Below are positions 8,012 through 15,620 of a DNA stretch of 51,052 nucleotides, one piece after another. Location: contig CBFHZN010000008.1 of assembly GCA_965660355.1 (NCBI GenBank), forward strand, positions 1 through 51,052. The letters run 5' to 3'. Within the stretch, counting starts at the first letter, position 1. Each line of letters opens with the position of its first letter. The notes under the pieces were generated by a model. The model was not told the DNA's origin and did no database searches. It was given only the letters and a program-made list of their open reading frames with translations. This DNA is from CAJXVY01 sp965660355. Lineage in GTDB: Bacteria > Actinomycetota > Actinomycetes > Actinomycetales > Microbacteriaceae. A program made the translations under genes and the position numbers.

Positions 8012-8791
8012 ATGTCAACACGCATAGACCTCAAAGAGCTAAACGTCTACTACGGTGACTTCCTGGCTGTCGAGGACATCAACATGACCATCGACCCCCG
8101 TTCAGTCACAGCTTTTATTGGTCCTTCTGGGTGTGGAAAATCAACACTGATCAGAACTTTGAACAGGATGCACGAGGTTATCCCAGGTGCATACGTCACA
8201 GGCGAACTTCTGATGGATGGTTCAAATCTTTATGACCCAACAATTGACCCCGTGACCGTGCGCAGAAACGTCGGAATGGTATTTCAACGTCCAAACCCCT
8301 TCCCCACAATGTCTATTCGTGAAAACGTTATTGCCGGCTACAGACTCAACAACAACCGCATGACTAAATCAGATGCTGATGACATCGCCGAGAAGGCACT
8401 TCGCGGAGCAAACCTATGGGAAGAGGTAAAAGACCGTCTGGCCCTTCCTGGAAGTAGCCTCTCAGGTGGTCAACAACAAAGGCTTTGCATCGCAAGAGCA
8501 ATTGCTGTTGAACCAGAAGTGATTTTGATGGATGAGCCAACAAGTGCTTTGGACCCAATTTCAACTCAAGCCATTGAGGATCTAGCAGTGGAGCTCAAAA
8601 AGGACTACACAGTGGTTATCGTTACCCACAACATGCAGCAAGCTTCACGTATTAGCGATATGACCGCTTTTTTCAACATCGCAGGAACCGGTAAGCCTGG
8701 AAAGCTGATCGAATACGACAAGACCGAAACTATTTTTTCTAACCCAAAGGAAAAAAACACCGAGGACTATGTCTCCGGAAGATTCGGATAA
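8012..8791 (+). CDS. pstB: Phosphate ABC transporter ATP-binding protein PstB
   Basis: 259 residues. Walker A GPSGCGKST (about 36-44), the PstB-specific RTLNRMHEVIPGAYVTGE, Q-loop VFQRPNPFP, signature LSGGQQQRLCIARAIA, Walker B VILMDEPTSALDP and switch His in VTHNMQQ are all intact. It powers PstCA. The ribosome site AAAGGAG precedes the ATG. No phoU follows, unlike many pst operons; the operon ends at a strong terminator. Confidence 0.96.
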   Translation: MSTRIDLKELNVYYGDFLAVEDINMTIDPRSVTAFIGPSGCGKSTLIRTLNRMHEVIPGAYVTGELLMDGSNLYDPTIDPVTVRRNVGMVFQRPNPFPTMSIRENVIAGYRLNNNRMTKSDADDIAEKALRGANLWEEVKDRLALPGSSLSGGQQQRLCIARAIAVEPEVILMDEPTSALDPISTQAIEDLAVELKKDYTVVIVTHNMQQASRISDMTAFFNIAGTGKPGKLIEYDKTETIFSNPKEKNTEDYVSGRFG

Positions 8792-8802
8792 ATTCTTAAT
8801 CA

Positions 8803-8840
8803 AAACAAACCGCGGGCTATTTGTCCGCGGTTTTTTGTTT
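8803..8840 (+). terminator. Rho-independent terminator of the pst operon
   Basis: A GC-rich stem CCGCGG (8810-8815) with CCGCGG (8825-8830) and a 9-nt loop is followed by TTTTTTGTTTT. The A-rich left flank pairs with the T-run. Located 19 bp after the pstB stop. Confidence 0.9.
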
Positions 8841-8852
8841 TAGGGTCTAATC

Positions 8853-10397
8853 ATGATTGAAACAGTCACGACTGACCTACCAACGGCGGTAGATGAAAAA
8901 GGTAAGCCGAAAACCATACTGGTCACCGGTGCAACTGGTTATGTCGGTGGCAGGCTAGTCAGAGAGCTACTAAGCCACAACTACAAGGTGAGAGTGCTGG
9001 TTAGAAATGCCAAGAGACTAGTTGATTACAGCTGGCGTCAGTCAGTTGAGGTTATCGAGGGTGATGCCAATGATCAAGAAGTTTTGGCAAAAGCCATGCA
9101 GGGAACTCACATCGCCTACTACCTATTGCATGCATTGAACTCCAAGTTTGATTTTGTCGCAGAAGAGCGTGAGCTTGCCAACAATTTTGGCAGAGCCTGC
9201 AAAGAGAACGGTGTTGAGCGAATCATTTATCTTGGTGGCCTCGCCAAAGAGGATTCCCCACTCTCCGCTCACCTAGGAGCCAGACAAGAAACCGGGCAAA
9301 TCTTGAGGCGATCAGGTGTTCCAACGGTGGAGCTTAGAGCTGGAATTGTTTTGGGAAGTGGCTCAGCGAGTTTTGAGATGCTTAGAAATCTAACCGAGCG
9401 ATTGCCTGTGATGATCACCCCCAAATGGGTAAATAACAGAATCCAACCAATTGCCATCAGAGATGTGTTGAGATACCTGGTTGGCTCTTGCACGCTGCCA
9501 AGTGAAATTAATCGAAGCTTTGATATCGGTGGGCCAGATATTTTGACCTTCAAAGAGATGATGATTCAGTTTGCGGAGGAAGCAGGTCTTCCAAAAAGAC
9601 GCATCTATCCAATTCCGGTAATGACACCAAAGCTTGCAAGTGGCTGGATAGGGCTTGTCACACCGGTTCCTGTGACCTTGGCTAAAAGATTAGTAAGCAG
9701 TCTCAAAAATGAAGTTTTATGCAATGAAAATGACATCAGAGATTACATCCCCGAGCCCAAGGAGGGACTAACCGGATTCAGAAAAGCCGTAGGCCTGGCC
9801 TTGAGAAGAATTGTTGATGCCGATGTTGAAACCCGTTGGACCAATGCCAGTGACCCAAGAATTCCAAGTGATCCACTTCCCAATGACCCTGAATGGGCCG
9901 GAGGGTCTTTATACGAAGATAAGCGAGTGATGCTCAGCAAAGACTCAGTGAGTGAAATCTGGGCAAGGGTTGAAAGCGTGGGTGGCAAAAATGGCTACTC
10001 GGGAGGAACCTTTCTTTGGGAAATCAGAGGACTGATGGACAAAGTTGTTGGTGGGGTTGGTCTAAGGCGAGGAAGACGCGATGACAACTTCTTGGTGGAG
10101 GGCGAGGCTCTAGATTTCTGGAGAGTAGAGATTTTGGAAAGGCCAAGGCTTTTGCGTCTGCGAGCAGAGATGAAGCTTCCCGGCAAAGCATGGCTGCAGT
10201 GGGAGCTATTTGACCAGGGTGATGATGTGCTTGTGGTACAAAAGGCAATTTATGCCCCAAGGGGTTTATTCGGCCATGTTTACTGGTGGATGGTTGCACC
10301 GATGCATTCATTTGTTTTTCCCTCGATGCTCAGCAAAATCGCCGGGCATAACGCCAGCAAGCAAAAAACCGATGTCTTGGAAACAGTCACTAGCTAA
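8853..10397 (+). CDS. SDR-type NAD(P)-binding protein with C-terminal DUF2867 domain
   Basis: 514 residues. The N-terminal Rossmann domain has TGATGYVGG (about 25-33, the TGxxGxxG nucleotide loop) and follows the atypical SDR/NmrA-like pattern (YYLLHAL and AEERELANNFGRACKENGVERIIYLGGL). From about residue 355 on, FLWEIRGLMDKVVGGVGLRRGRR, ALDFWRVEILERPRLLRLRAEMKLPGKAWLQWEL is the DUF2867 pattern, an SRPBCC-like lipid or cofactor pocket. The fused family is common in actinobacteria, but I know no proven substrate. ATG without a strong ribosome site, 12 bp after the T-run of the pst terminator, so expression must start inside or near that terminator. Confidence 0.8.
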   Translation: MIETVTTDLPTAVDEKGKPKTILVTGATGYVGGRLVRELLSHNYKVRVLVRNAKRLVDYSWRQSVEVIEGDANDQEVLAKAMQGTHIAYYLLHALNSKFDFVAEERELANNFGRACKENGVERIIYLGGLAKEDSPLSAHLGARQETGQILRRSGVPTVELRAGIVLGSGSASFEMLRNLTERLPVMITPKWVNNRIQPIAIRDVLRYLVGSCTLPSEINRSFDIGGPDILTFKEMMIQFAEEAGLPKRRIYPIPVMTPKLASGWIGLVTPVPVTLAKRLVSSLKNEVLCNENDIRDYIPEPKEGLTGFRKAVGLALRRIVDADVETRWTNASDPRIPSDPLPNDPEWAGGSLYEDKRVMLSKDSVSEIWARVESVGGKNGYSGGTFLWEIRGLMDKVVGGVGLRRGRRDDNFLVEGEALDFWRVEILERPRLLRLRAEMKLPGKAWLQWELFDQGDDVLVVQKAIYAPRGLFGHVYWWMVAPMHSFVFPSMLSKIAGHNASKQKTDVLETVTS

Positions 10398-10439
10398 TAA
10401 TTAGCTTGTTTATAACCTTGCTCAAACTAAACTAAGGCC

Positions 10440-11240
10440 ATGTTCGAATCCGACTCCAAGTTAGCTGCGCAATCGTTGAGTGCAGGCTATTCAGCGGAGG
10501 TGGTGTTGAAAAATTTAGACCTAGAGCTCGCATCGGGCTCAATCACCGCGATCATTGGAGCTAACGGGAGTGGCAAATCAACCCTTCTGAAAACCCTCGC
10601 AAGAAAACTAACTCCTTCATCGGGAGCCGTTTTTTTAGACGGAAAGGCTATTTCAACCATTAGCCGAAAAACAGTCAGCGAGGACATAGCTTTTTTATCT
10701 CAACACCCTGCAGCGAAATCAACAGAAACCGTTTTTGACTTTGTTTCCAAAAACGCCGTTAGCAATTCTGGAATCTCAAGATTGAGTCCCAAACTCAAAA
10801 CTGAAGTTGAAACAATTCTGGCTCGGTGCGGGCTAACTGAATCAAGTGATCTGAGCATTGGTGAACTCTCTGGCGGTCAACGTCAAAGAACCATGATTGC
10901 AGCAGCACTGGTGAAAAACCCAAAGGTTTTATTGCTGGATGAGCCAACCACATCGCTTGATTACGCTCACCAATTAGAGGTAATCAACCTTTTGTCTTCA
11001 CTAAAGCGCGAGCGAAACATGATTATCCTGGCGGTTATTCATGACCTGAACCTTGCGGCAAGGTTTGCCGATAGAGTCTTGATTTTGAAAAACGGTGAGA
11101 TTTTGGCAGACGGTGATGCTGGTTCAGTGATTACACCAACGAATATGGCAGAGGCATTTAATATTTTGGCAAGAGTGATTGAGGATCCAGTCGCAAAGAC
11201 CCCGATGGTGATCCCCATCAGGCAGTTGGTCAATCAGTGA
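10440..11240 (+). CDS. FecE/HmuV-like ABC transporter ATPase, orphan
   Basis: 266 residues. Walker A GANGSGKST, Q-loop LSQHPA, signature LSGGQRQRTMIAAAL, Walker B VLLLDEPTTSLDYAH and switch His in VIHDLNLAARFADR match the FecE/FepC/HmuV ATPases of iron-siderophore, heme and cobalamin importers. No FecCD permease or binding protein lies in the window, so partners must be encoded elsewhere. The stop overlaps the GTG start of the next gene by 4 bp (GTGA), coupling it to a cation antiporter, an unusual pairing. The ATG is 43 bp after the previous stop. Confidence 0.82.
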   Translation: MFESDSKLAAQSLSAGYSAEVVLKNLDLELASGSITAIIGANGSGKSTLLKTLARKLTPSSGAVFLDGKAISTISRKTVSEDIAFLSQHPAAKSTETVFDFVSKNAVSNSGISRLSPKLKTEVETILARCGLTESSDLSIGELSGGQRQRTMIAAALVKNPKVLLLDEPTTSLDYAHQLEVINLLSSLKRERNMIILAVIHDLNLAARFADRVLILKNGEILADGDAGSVITPTNMAEAFNILARVIEDPVAKTPMVIPIRQLVNQ

Positions 11241-12169
11241 TAGCAGTCATTCTCTTCATCGCAGGGCTAACGGCTTTGATTATCGGTGGAGAAACAATAG
11301 TCCGCGCTGGTTCAAAACTAGCCGCCCGAATCGGTGTTAGCCCAATGATCATCGGTCTGACGATTGTCTCTCTAGGAACCAGTGCTCCAGAGATGGCGAT
11401 CAGCATCAACGCGGCCCTGAGGGGAAATGGCGAGTTGGCAATTGCCAACATCACGGGGACCAACACCCTGACCTTGCTATTAATCCTAGGAATAACAGCC
11501 CTGATTGCTCCCATAGACATCCAAACCCCCGCCATCAGGCTTGAGCTTCCGGTAATGATAATTGGTGCATTGGCACTATTTGTGTTTGCTTTGGATTTGA
11601 CCCTAACCTTCACCGATGGCGTTGTTTTGGGCCTAACGGGCGTAATCTATCTTGTGCTTCTTTATAGAAACTCTCGACAAGAGATGGCAGAAGCTGTGAA
11701 AGACACCTCCAGCAGAGTTTGGGTGCAGTCATTAATTCTTTTCGGTGGGTTGGTTGCTTTGATTGTTGGTTCGGATTGGATGGTCACGGGTGCGGTTGAA
11801 ATAGCAACGGCCCTGGGTGTGAGCGAAGCAGTTATTGGGCTCACCATAGTTTCAATCGGAACCAGCGCTCCGGAGATTGTGACCTCCATAATTGCAAGCA
11901 TCAGAAACCAACGAGATATGGCCATCGGCAATCTTTTGGGGTCGGTTATATTCAACGTTTCACTTGTTGGAGCGGTAGCTTCAATGGTGGCCCCCGGTGG
12001 CATTGAATTACTGGACAGCACTAACACATTCTCAACATGGTCATTCTTAGCCGCCAATTTGCTAATGATTCCAGTATTTATCCTTGGCAGAAAGATTTAT
12101 CGAATCGAGGGGGCAGTGCTCAGCGCCCTCTATGTTGCATACATCGCATACCTGATAACAATCAGCTAA
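11237..12169 (+). CDS. Calcium/sodium antiporter family protein (YrbG/CaCA)
   Basis: 310 residues, about ten membrane helices. Two inverted alpha repeats are visible: GLTIVSLGTSAPEMAISINAALRGNGELAIANITGTN and GLTIVSIGTSAPEIVTSIIASIRNQRDMAIGNLLGSVIFN. The GTSAPE motifs carry the ion-binding acidic residues of the K+-independent Na+/Ca2+ exchanger (YrbG) family. It exchanges cations across the cytoplasmic membrane, probably exporting calcium. GTG start inside the preceding ATPase stop. Confidence 0.9.
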   Translation: MIAVILFIAGLTALIIGGETIVRAGSKLAARIGVSPMIIGLTIVSLGTSAPEMAISINAALRGNGELAIANITGTNTLTLLLILGITALIAPIDIQTPAIRLELPVMIIGALALFVFALDLTLTFTDGVVLGLTGVIYLVLLYRNSRQEMAEAVKDTSSRVWVQSLILFGGLVALIVGSDWMVTGAVEIATALGVSEAVIGLTIVSIGTSAPEIVTSIIASIRNQRDMAIGNLLGSVIFNVSLVGAVASMVAPGGIELLDSTNTFSTWSFLAANLLMIPVFILGRKIYRIEGAVLSALYVAYIAYLITIS

Positions 12170-12197
12170 GTTATGGATGCTAAACTTTCCCAGTCAA

Positions 12198-12270
<73 letters not shown>

Positions 12271-12368
12271 CTTGTCTCGGTGTATATATTTTTCAAAAAC
12301 CTCCTAAAAGTTAACTCTCGCTGACTACACTCAGGGATAGCCAAAGAGGGCTTTCTCTAGGAGGGGAA

Positions 12369-13220
12369 ATGACTGCTACTCAATCAGCAGTGACCGAAGT
12401 CTCATTTGATCCCTCTGTTTATATCCCAAACAAACTCGCCGGACTGGTTGATTTTTTTGGTGAGATGAAAAGCGACCAACTCGGCAAAGCGCTGATAATG
12501 CCCGGAGGAAAAGTAGAGGTAATTTTTTTCCTTGAAGGAAACGAAATCTCTGAGTTTTATATGGATTGGGATGAAAACTACAACCGTTCTGCCAGGAACA
12601 ATTTCTCGTTGGTTTTTTCTGTCGCCAACAGACCGCAGATCATCTCTGGCCGCAAGATAAATGTGTTGCTTGCCATGATGAGTCCGGCTGCAGCAATGCT
12701 GATGTTTGGAATTCCAGCATCAGAGCTCACTAACCGTTCAGTTGATCCAGTGAATTTTGGAGTCGACATGAGACCGCTTGAAGATACGCTGAACAGCCTT
12801 CCAACTTTCAAACAGCGAGCAGAGTTTTTAGAAAGTTGGATGTTCCAAAGGATTCAGCTTGCCGGGAAAGCTCCCGACTTTGTCTCATTCGCAAGCTCGG
12901 TAACAGATATGTTCAACGATTCCAGGCTAATTCCGGATACCCGACAGCTGCTTGATATGACGGGCTACTCCACTTCTCACGCAAACCGGCTTTCCAAGCA
13001 GTGGTTAGGTTTGTCCCTGGAGAGATACGAGGCTCTTCAGAGATACAGGAAGGCATTGGATTTATTGAACACACCAATGTCATTAGCCGAAGTGGCTTCC
13101 GAATCAGGCTATTTCGATCAAGCTCATTTCACTCATCGATTTACAGAGCATTCGGGTATTTCGCCCTCTCAATACAGGCTCACTCCGCGCTCTGGGGCGG
13201 ACACTTTGCATGTGACCTAA
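12369..13220 (+). CDS. AraC-family transcriptional regulator
   Basis: 283 residues. The N-terminal part (1-150) resembles the DUF6597-type sensor domain of AraC regulators (VYIPNKLAGLVDFF, LIMPGGKVEVIFFLEG). The C-terminal pair of helix-turn-helix motifs (about 190-273) is clear: SLAEVASESGYFDQAHFTHRFTEHSGISPSQYRL is the AraC signature. A strong GGAGGGG site precedes the ATG. It is the first gene after tRNA-Lys and lies 110 bp upstream of four small membrane protein genes on the same strand, which are its likely targets. The ligand is unknown. Confidence 0.88.
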   Translation: MTATQSAVTEVSFDPSVYIPNKLAGLVDFFGEMKSDQLGKALIMPGGKVEVIFFLEGNEISEFYMDWDENYNRSARNNFSLVFSVANRPQIISGRKINVLLAMMSPAAAMLMFGIPASELTNRSVDPVNFGVDMRPLEDTLNSLPTFKQRAEFLESWMFQRIQLAGKAPDFVSFASSVTDMFNDSRLIPDTRQLLDMTGYSTSHANRLSKQWLGLSLERYEALQRYRKALDLLNTPMSLAEVASESGYFDQAHFTHRFTEHSGISPSQYRLTPRSGADTLHVT

Positions 13221-13293
13221 ACAGTCAAACCCACGCTCAAAAAAGATGAGCATTTCATACAAGACTAAATAAAAACTTTTCGCCAATCTAAAG

Positions 13294-13317
13294 GCATGGT
13301 GCGCAGCGCGCCATGCG
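13294..13317 (+). promoter_or_regulatory. Imperfect inverted repeat before the membrane-protein quartet
   Basis: GCATGGTGCGC and GCGCCATGC flank AGC, giving a stem with one bulge, ending about 14 bp before the ATG at 13331. It could be a 5' UTR hairpin or an operator for the AraC regulator; the sequence alone does not decide. Confidence 0.4.
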
Positions 13318-13330
13318 ATTGGAGAGATTT

Positions 13331-13747
13331 ATGAAGAAGTTTTTTCACCCTGTTGGCTGGTTGATTTTTGCAACCCTGTTCATGGGAATGGCAACCACAT
13401 TGACCTTATTGGGGCCAGTGGAAAGCATGGAAGCTGCTGGGTTATCCACGACTGATGCAGATGTAGCTAATTTTGTTTGGCTGTCCTTGGTTTTCTCAGC
13501 TGGGTACTTATTCGCCGCAGTTGGAATTGGTGCGCTCACCCGCGGCGCTGTTCGCGCGAAACTCGTCATCGGTTACGGAGCGAGCCTGTTGTTTTGGGTT
13601 GTTCTCGGTGCCTACGTGATTGTTGGCCCAGTGGTCGGTCTGATGAATTTTGCCCCCGATGGCGGAGCGATTCCAATCGTCGCCTCTTTAGGGCTCATGA
13701 TCTCTGGTTTCCTTCACTTGAATGACTATGAGAAAGAGAAGGTCTAA
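13331..13747 (+). CDS. Small membrane protein A of island quartet, 138 aa
   Basis: Four predicted helices (about residues 8-26, 46-66, 74-94, 108-124), an acidic outer loop after helix 1 (PVESMEAAGLSTTDADVA), and the basic segment LTRGAVRAK before helix 3. I recognise no family. ATG at 13331 is preferred over the in-frame ATG at 13313 because GGAGAG lies 6 bp upstream and the hydrophobic N-terminus starts there. Its layout resembles that of the third protein (14156-14596), including a TR..VRAK / TN..QVRAR segment at the same place. Followed 3 bp later by protein B. Confidence 0.75.
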   Translation: MKKFFHPVGWLIFATLFMGMATTLTLLGPVESMEAAGLSTTDADVANFVWLSLVFSAGYLFAAVGIGALTRGAVRAKLVIGYGASLLFWVVLGAYVIVGPVVGLMNFAPDGGAIPIVASLGLMISGFLHLNDYEKEKV

Positions 13748-13750
13748 ATA

Positions 13751-14125
13751 ATGAGCGCATCAGAATCAAACGATCGCGTCTATTGGGTCAAGTCCAACCT
13801 CTCTGACCAAAGCCTTTTCTTAGGTTTGAACCTGATTGCCATAGCCCTGTGGGCATCTGGAATTCCTTTGGCTTCAATGGCTACAGATGGTGATGCAAAT
13901 ACTGGCCTGTTTGTAACCAGTGCCTCAGTGGGTCTGTTTCTCTTCATCTCCACCTTCACAACAATTGATCGCATCAAATCAGTTGCCGACAGTGTTCCGA
14001 CGGAAATTGCGGACATGGCCATCAGCAAACAGCTCAAGGGGAACCCCTGGTTTGTCTTCGCAGCGATGATCGTGACCGTTCACATTGGAATTCTTGTCGG
14101 CCACGGAATCATGTTGCTCGGTTAG
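13751..14125 (+). CDS. Small membrane protein B of island quartet, 124 aa
   Basis: Begins with a polar 18-residue segment, then three hydrophobic segments (about 22-41, 50-70, 98-122). A charged stretch (DRIKSVADSVPTEIADMAISKQ) divides segments 2 and 3, and the protein ends in VTVHIGILVGHGIMLLG. The fourth protein has a similar order and ends in VAHGILFL. Unknown function. Translation probably follows protein A directly (3-bp gap, GAAGG in the upstream gene). The histidines in the last helix are candidates for metal or heme binding, a guess only. Confidence 0.72.
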   Translation: MSASESNDRVYWVKSNLSDQSLFLGLNLIAIALWASGIPLASMATDGDANTGLFVTSASVGLFLFISTFTTIDRIKSVADSVPTEIADMAISKQLKGNPWFVFAAMIVTVHIGILVGHGIMLLG

Positions 14126-14155
14126 TAACGAAAAAAACAAAGAAAGATAAATCTA

Positions 14156-14596
14156 ATGAAGTTATTAAACACCCGGTTTTGGTTGCTTGCGACTGGAACA
14201 CTATTCACTGTTTTCCCAACCCTTGGCGCATTGTCCGGAGAAACTGTCTCTGGTGCGGCTGCATATTGGCCAGAAACAACGCTGACAGAGAAAGAGGCTG
14301 AAATCGCTGCTGTGGTCGAATTGGCCTGGGGATTTCACATACTCGCTCTGGGGCTCGTAATAATCGCAATTGCTCTACTGACTAACACAGAGCAGGTGCG
14401 AGCTCGACTTGGAGTAGTAGCCATAGTTGCATTTGGTCTGAGCCAAGGCCTCTCAGCTGGCACCGCTGCACAGTTTGGCTATGGAGGCGCTGGAGACATG
14501 GGGCCGATTGCAATCGTGATAATCGGTCTACCTACCATCACCCTCATTGCCTGCATCGCAGCAAGGTGGACCACCAAAACTGTGAGGCATGACTAG
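14156..14596 (+). CDS. Small membrane protein A' of island quartet, 146 aa
   Basis: Four predicted helices (about 8-26, 51-74, 82-103, 117-137). A long outer loop after helix 1 is rich in Glu (WPETTLTEKEAEIAAVVELAW), followed by a short basic segment before helix 3 (TNTEQVRAR). Same architecture as protein A, so it may be a diverged duplicate, but direct identity is low. Family not recognised. The ribosome site is weak (AAGAAAGA). A 139-bp gap follows, the only real gap in the quartet. Confidence 0.72.
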   Translation: MKLLNTRFWLLATGTLFTVFPTLGALSGETVSGAAAYWPETTLTEKEAEIAAVVELAWGFHILALGLVIIAIALLTNTEQVRARLGVVAIVAFGLSQGLSAGTAAQFGYGGAGDMGPIAIVIIGLPTITLIACIAARWTTKTVRHD

Positions 14597-14655
14597 CTCA
14601 CGCCCAACCGACAAAAACCGACTCGGGTAACTCTCGCGTCTAGAAAGTGTCGATC

Positions 14656-14704
14656 GGTGAGTTCACAAGGTAGCGCCCATGAAGGGCAAGTTCAAAGTGA
14701 ACTT
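14656..14704 (+). promoter_or_regulatory. Two TTCA/TGAA-type inverted repeats upstream of protein B' gene
   Basis: GTGAGTTCAC (14657-14666) and AAGTTCA-AAG-TGAACTT (14688-14704, a perfect 7-bp inverted repeat) lie in the 139-bp gap before the ATG at 14736. They share TTCA/TGAA elements and could be operators giving the last gene its own control. Inference from symmetry only. Confidence 0.4.
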
Positions 14705-14735
14705 TCCGAAAGACCAAACAACATAAAGGAAAGAA

Positions 14736-15095
14736 ATGAAATTCAACAACACAGAACTATTAGGTTGGGTAAACCACCGCGTTTTCCCAATGATGGCGAT
14801 TGTCATCCTTCACTTCCTCCTCGGAGGACTCTATGTAATCGCCTTTGGACTCGCGGGCCCCGACTCAGGCCTTCCATTGTTCATATTGTCTGTCGCGTCT
14901 GCAGCCTTCACAGTTCTATTCGTGTTCGACACTGTGGGCGATATGTGGAAACTACTTAGTGGAGATTCGACGGACGAGTTCAAGACCACAAAGTTTGGTG
15001 GCGCCGCGAGCAAAGGCGGATTCATCGGCGGCGCAGTGATGTTCTCTGTTTTCATTCTTGCAGCACCAGTGGCTCACGGAATCTTATTCCTCTAA
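14736..15095 (+). CDS. Small membrane protein B' of island quartet, 119 aa
   Basis: Three or four hydrophobic segments (about 16-38, 44-66, 92-119), a Trp-containing charged stretch between (DTVGDMWKLLSGDSTDEFKTTKF), Gly-rich entry to the last helix and a C-terminal APVAHGILFL. This resembles the end of protein B (VGHGIMLLG), suggesting a shared family. A good AAAGGAAAG ribosome site precedes the ATG. Function unknown. The quartet ends at an intrinsic terminator 11 bp after this gene. Confidence 0.75.
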   Translation: MKFNNTELLGWVNHRVFPMMAIVILHFLLGGLYVIAFGLAGPDSGLPLFILSVASAAFTVLFVFDTVGDMWKLLSGDSTDEFKTTKFGGAASKGGFIGGAVMFSVFILAAPVAHGILFL

Positions 15096-15105
15096 TCAAC
15101 AGCGC

Positions 15106-15142
15106 AAAAACCCGGATGTAACCATTCTGCATCCGGGTTTTT
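15106..15142 (+). terminator. Rho-independent terminator after the membrane-protein quartet
   Basis: A perfect 13-bp inverted repeat (AAAAACCCGGATG, 15106-15118; CATCCGGGTTTTT, 15130-15142) with an 11-nt loop. The T-run works on plus and the A-run makes it usable on minus as well, where it would close the adjacent relic gene. Confidence 0.9.
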
Positions 15143-15154
15143 GTGGTTTCAGCT

Positions 15155-15388
15155 CTAGGTGCCAGACCAAATACTTGCCAAACCACCTGCTCCATCAACT
15201 CGCCAACCAAGATCAGATTCCACCATCACATACCTAAGCGCATAAACCTCAGTTCCGACCTCTGTGAAGCGAACATCAATGGTTACCAGAGGTGCCTCTG
15301 GACAGAAAAGACAATTGTCAAAACTCAATTCTGAAGCACTAATCAGCGGACCGTAACTGCCCTGAATGATTCCGATAACTCCGATTTA
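15155..15388 (-). pseudogene. Truncated relic of the DUF4864-like lipoprotein gene
   Basis: The minus strand encodes VIGIIQGSYGPLISASELSF and continues with DNCLFCPEAPLVTIDVRFTE to a normal stop at 15155-15157. This matches the last ~73 residues of the intact gene at 16356-16919 with most positions identical, including ESDLGWRVDGA.GLA.I. Just upstream of the matching part the frame meets TAA, there is no start codon or signal peptide, and DNA similarity fades at about 15385. It is therefore a C-terminal fragment of a duplicated gene. It lies inside the putative island, between the quartet's terminator and the tRNA 3' repeat. Confidence 0.85.
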
Positions 15389-15517
15389 GTCCTAACACGC
15401 AGAGCGACAATGACCGAAAATAGCCAAAAATTAGAGAACTATTGTTTGCCAAGTTCTGCCAGCATCCCGCAAGGCTCTCCTAGCCTGGCCTCAAGTCGGA
15501 GTGGTCACTCGGAATAG

Positions 15518-15556
15518 TAATCCGTGGGTCGTGGGTTCGAGCCCCACGGGGTCTAC
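15518..15556 (+). repeat. Second copy of the tRNA-Lys 3' half (att-like site or tRNA pseudogene)
   Basis: 36 of 39 bases match 12233-12271 of tRNA-Lys. Two of the three changes are a compensatory C-G to G-C swap in the T-stem (GTCGG/CCGAC to GTGGG/CCCAC). The third, C to T in the acceptor, keeps a G-U pair possible. Upstream, TGGCCTC (15486-15492) could pair with six of seven acceptor bases, and CGGA-ATAGTAA-TCCG forms an anticodon-like arm, but no proper D-arm exists. Either an attachment repeat left by integration, or a decayed tRNA gene covering 15486-15555. Confidence 0.7.
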
Positions 15557-15587
15557 CGCATCAACACCTTGCCGCGAAACAAAGAAA

Positions 15588-15611
15588 CCCCGACCGAAGT
15601 CGGGGCTTTTT
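15588..15611 (-). terminator. Intrinsic terminator of the FAS1 gene (bidirectional)
   Basis: On the minus strand CCCCGAC-TTCG-GTCGGGG is a stable UUCG-type tetraloop stem followed by TTTCTTT, 10-33 bp after the FAS1 stop. On the plus strand the same stem precedes CTTTTT and can stop transcription coming from the island. Confidence 0.88.
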
Positions 15612-15620
15612 GAGATTTTT

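Larger units (their letters stand above)
12271..15556. mobile_element. Putative tRNA-Lys-associated island remnant (no integrase seen)
   Basis: The segment between the 3' end of tRNA-Lys and a second copy of the tRNA 3' half holds an AraC regulator, four small membrane protein genes and a truncated lipoprotein relic. The geometry is that of an element integrated in a tRNA 3' end, with 12233-12271 and 15518-15556 as att-like repeats. Against it: no integrase, relaxase or transposase gene is present, the repeat has three mismatches, and base composition is not obviously different. Treat as an inferred remnant. Confidence 0.45.

Noticed and set aside
14657..14959. A 100-codon plus-strand frame overlapping protein B'
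   Set aside because: Hydrophilic, Arg/Pro-rich and out of frame with B', which has a ribosome site and membrane helices.
15143..15334. A 63-codon plus-strand frame after the quartet
   Set aside because: It is antisense to the lipoprotein relic, whose minus-strand translation has clear homology to an intact gene.
12271..15517. Integrase, transposase or phage genes within the tRNA-bounded segment
   Set aside because: All frames were considered; only the AraC regulator, membrane proteins and the relic are supported, so mobility genes are absent.
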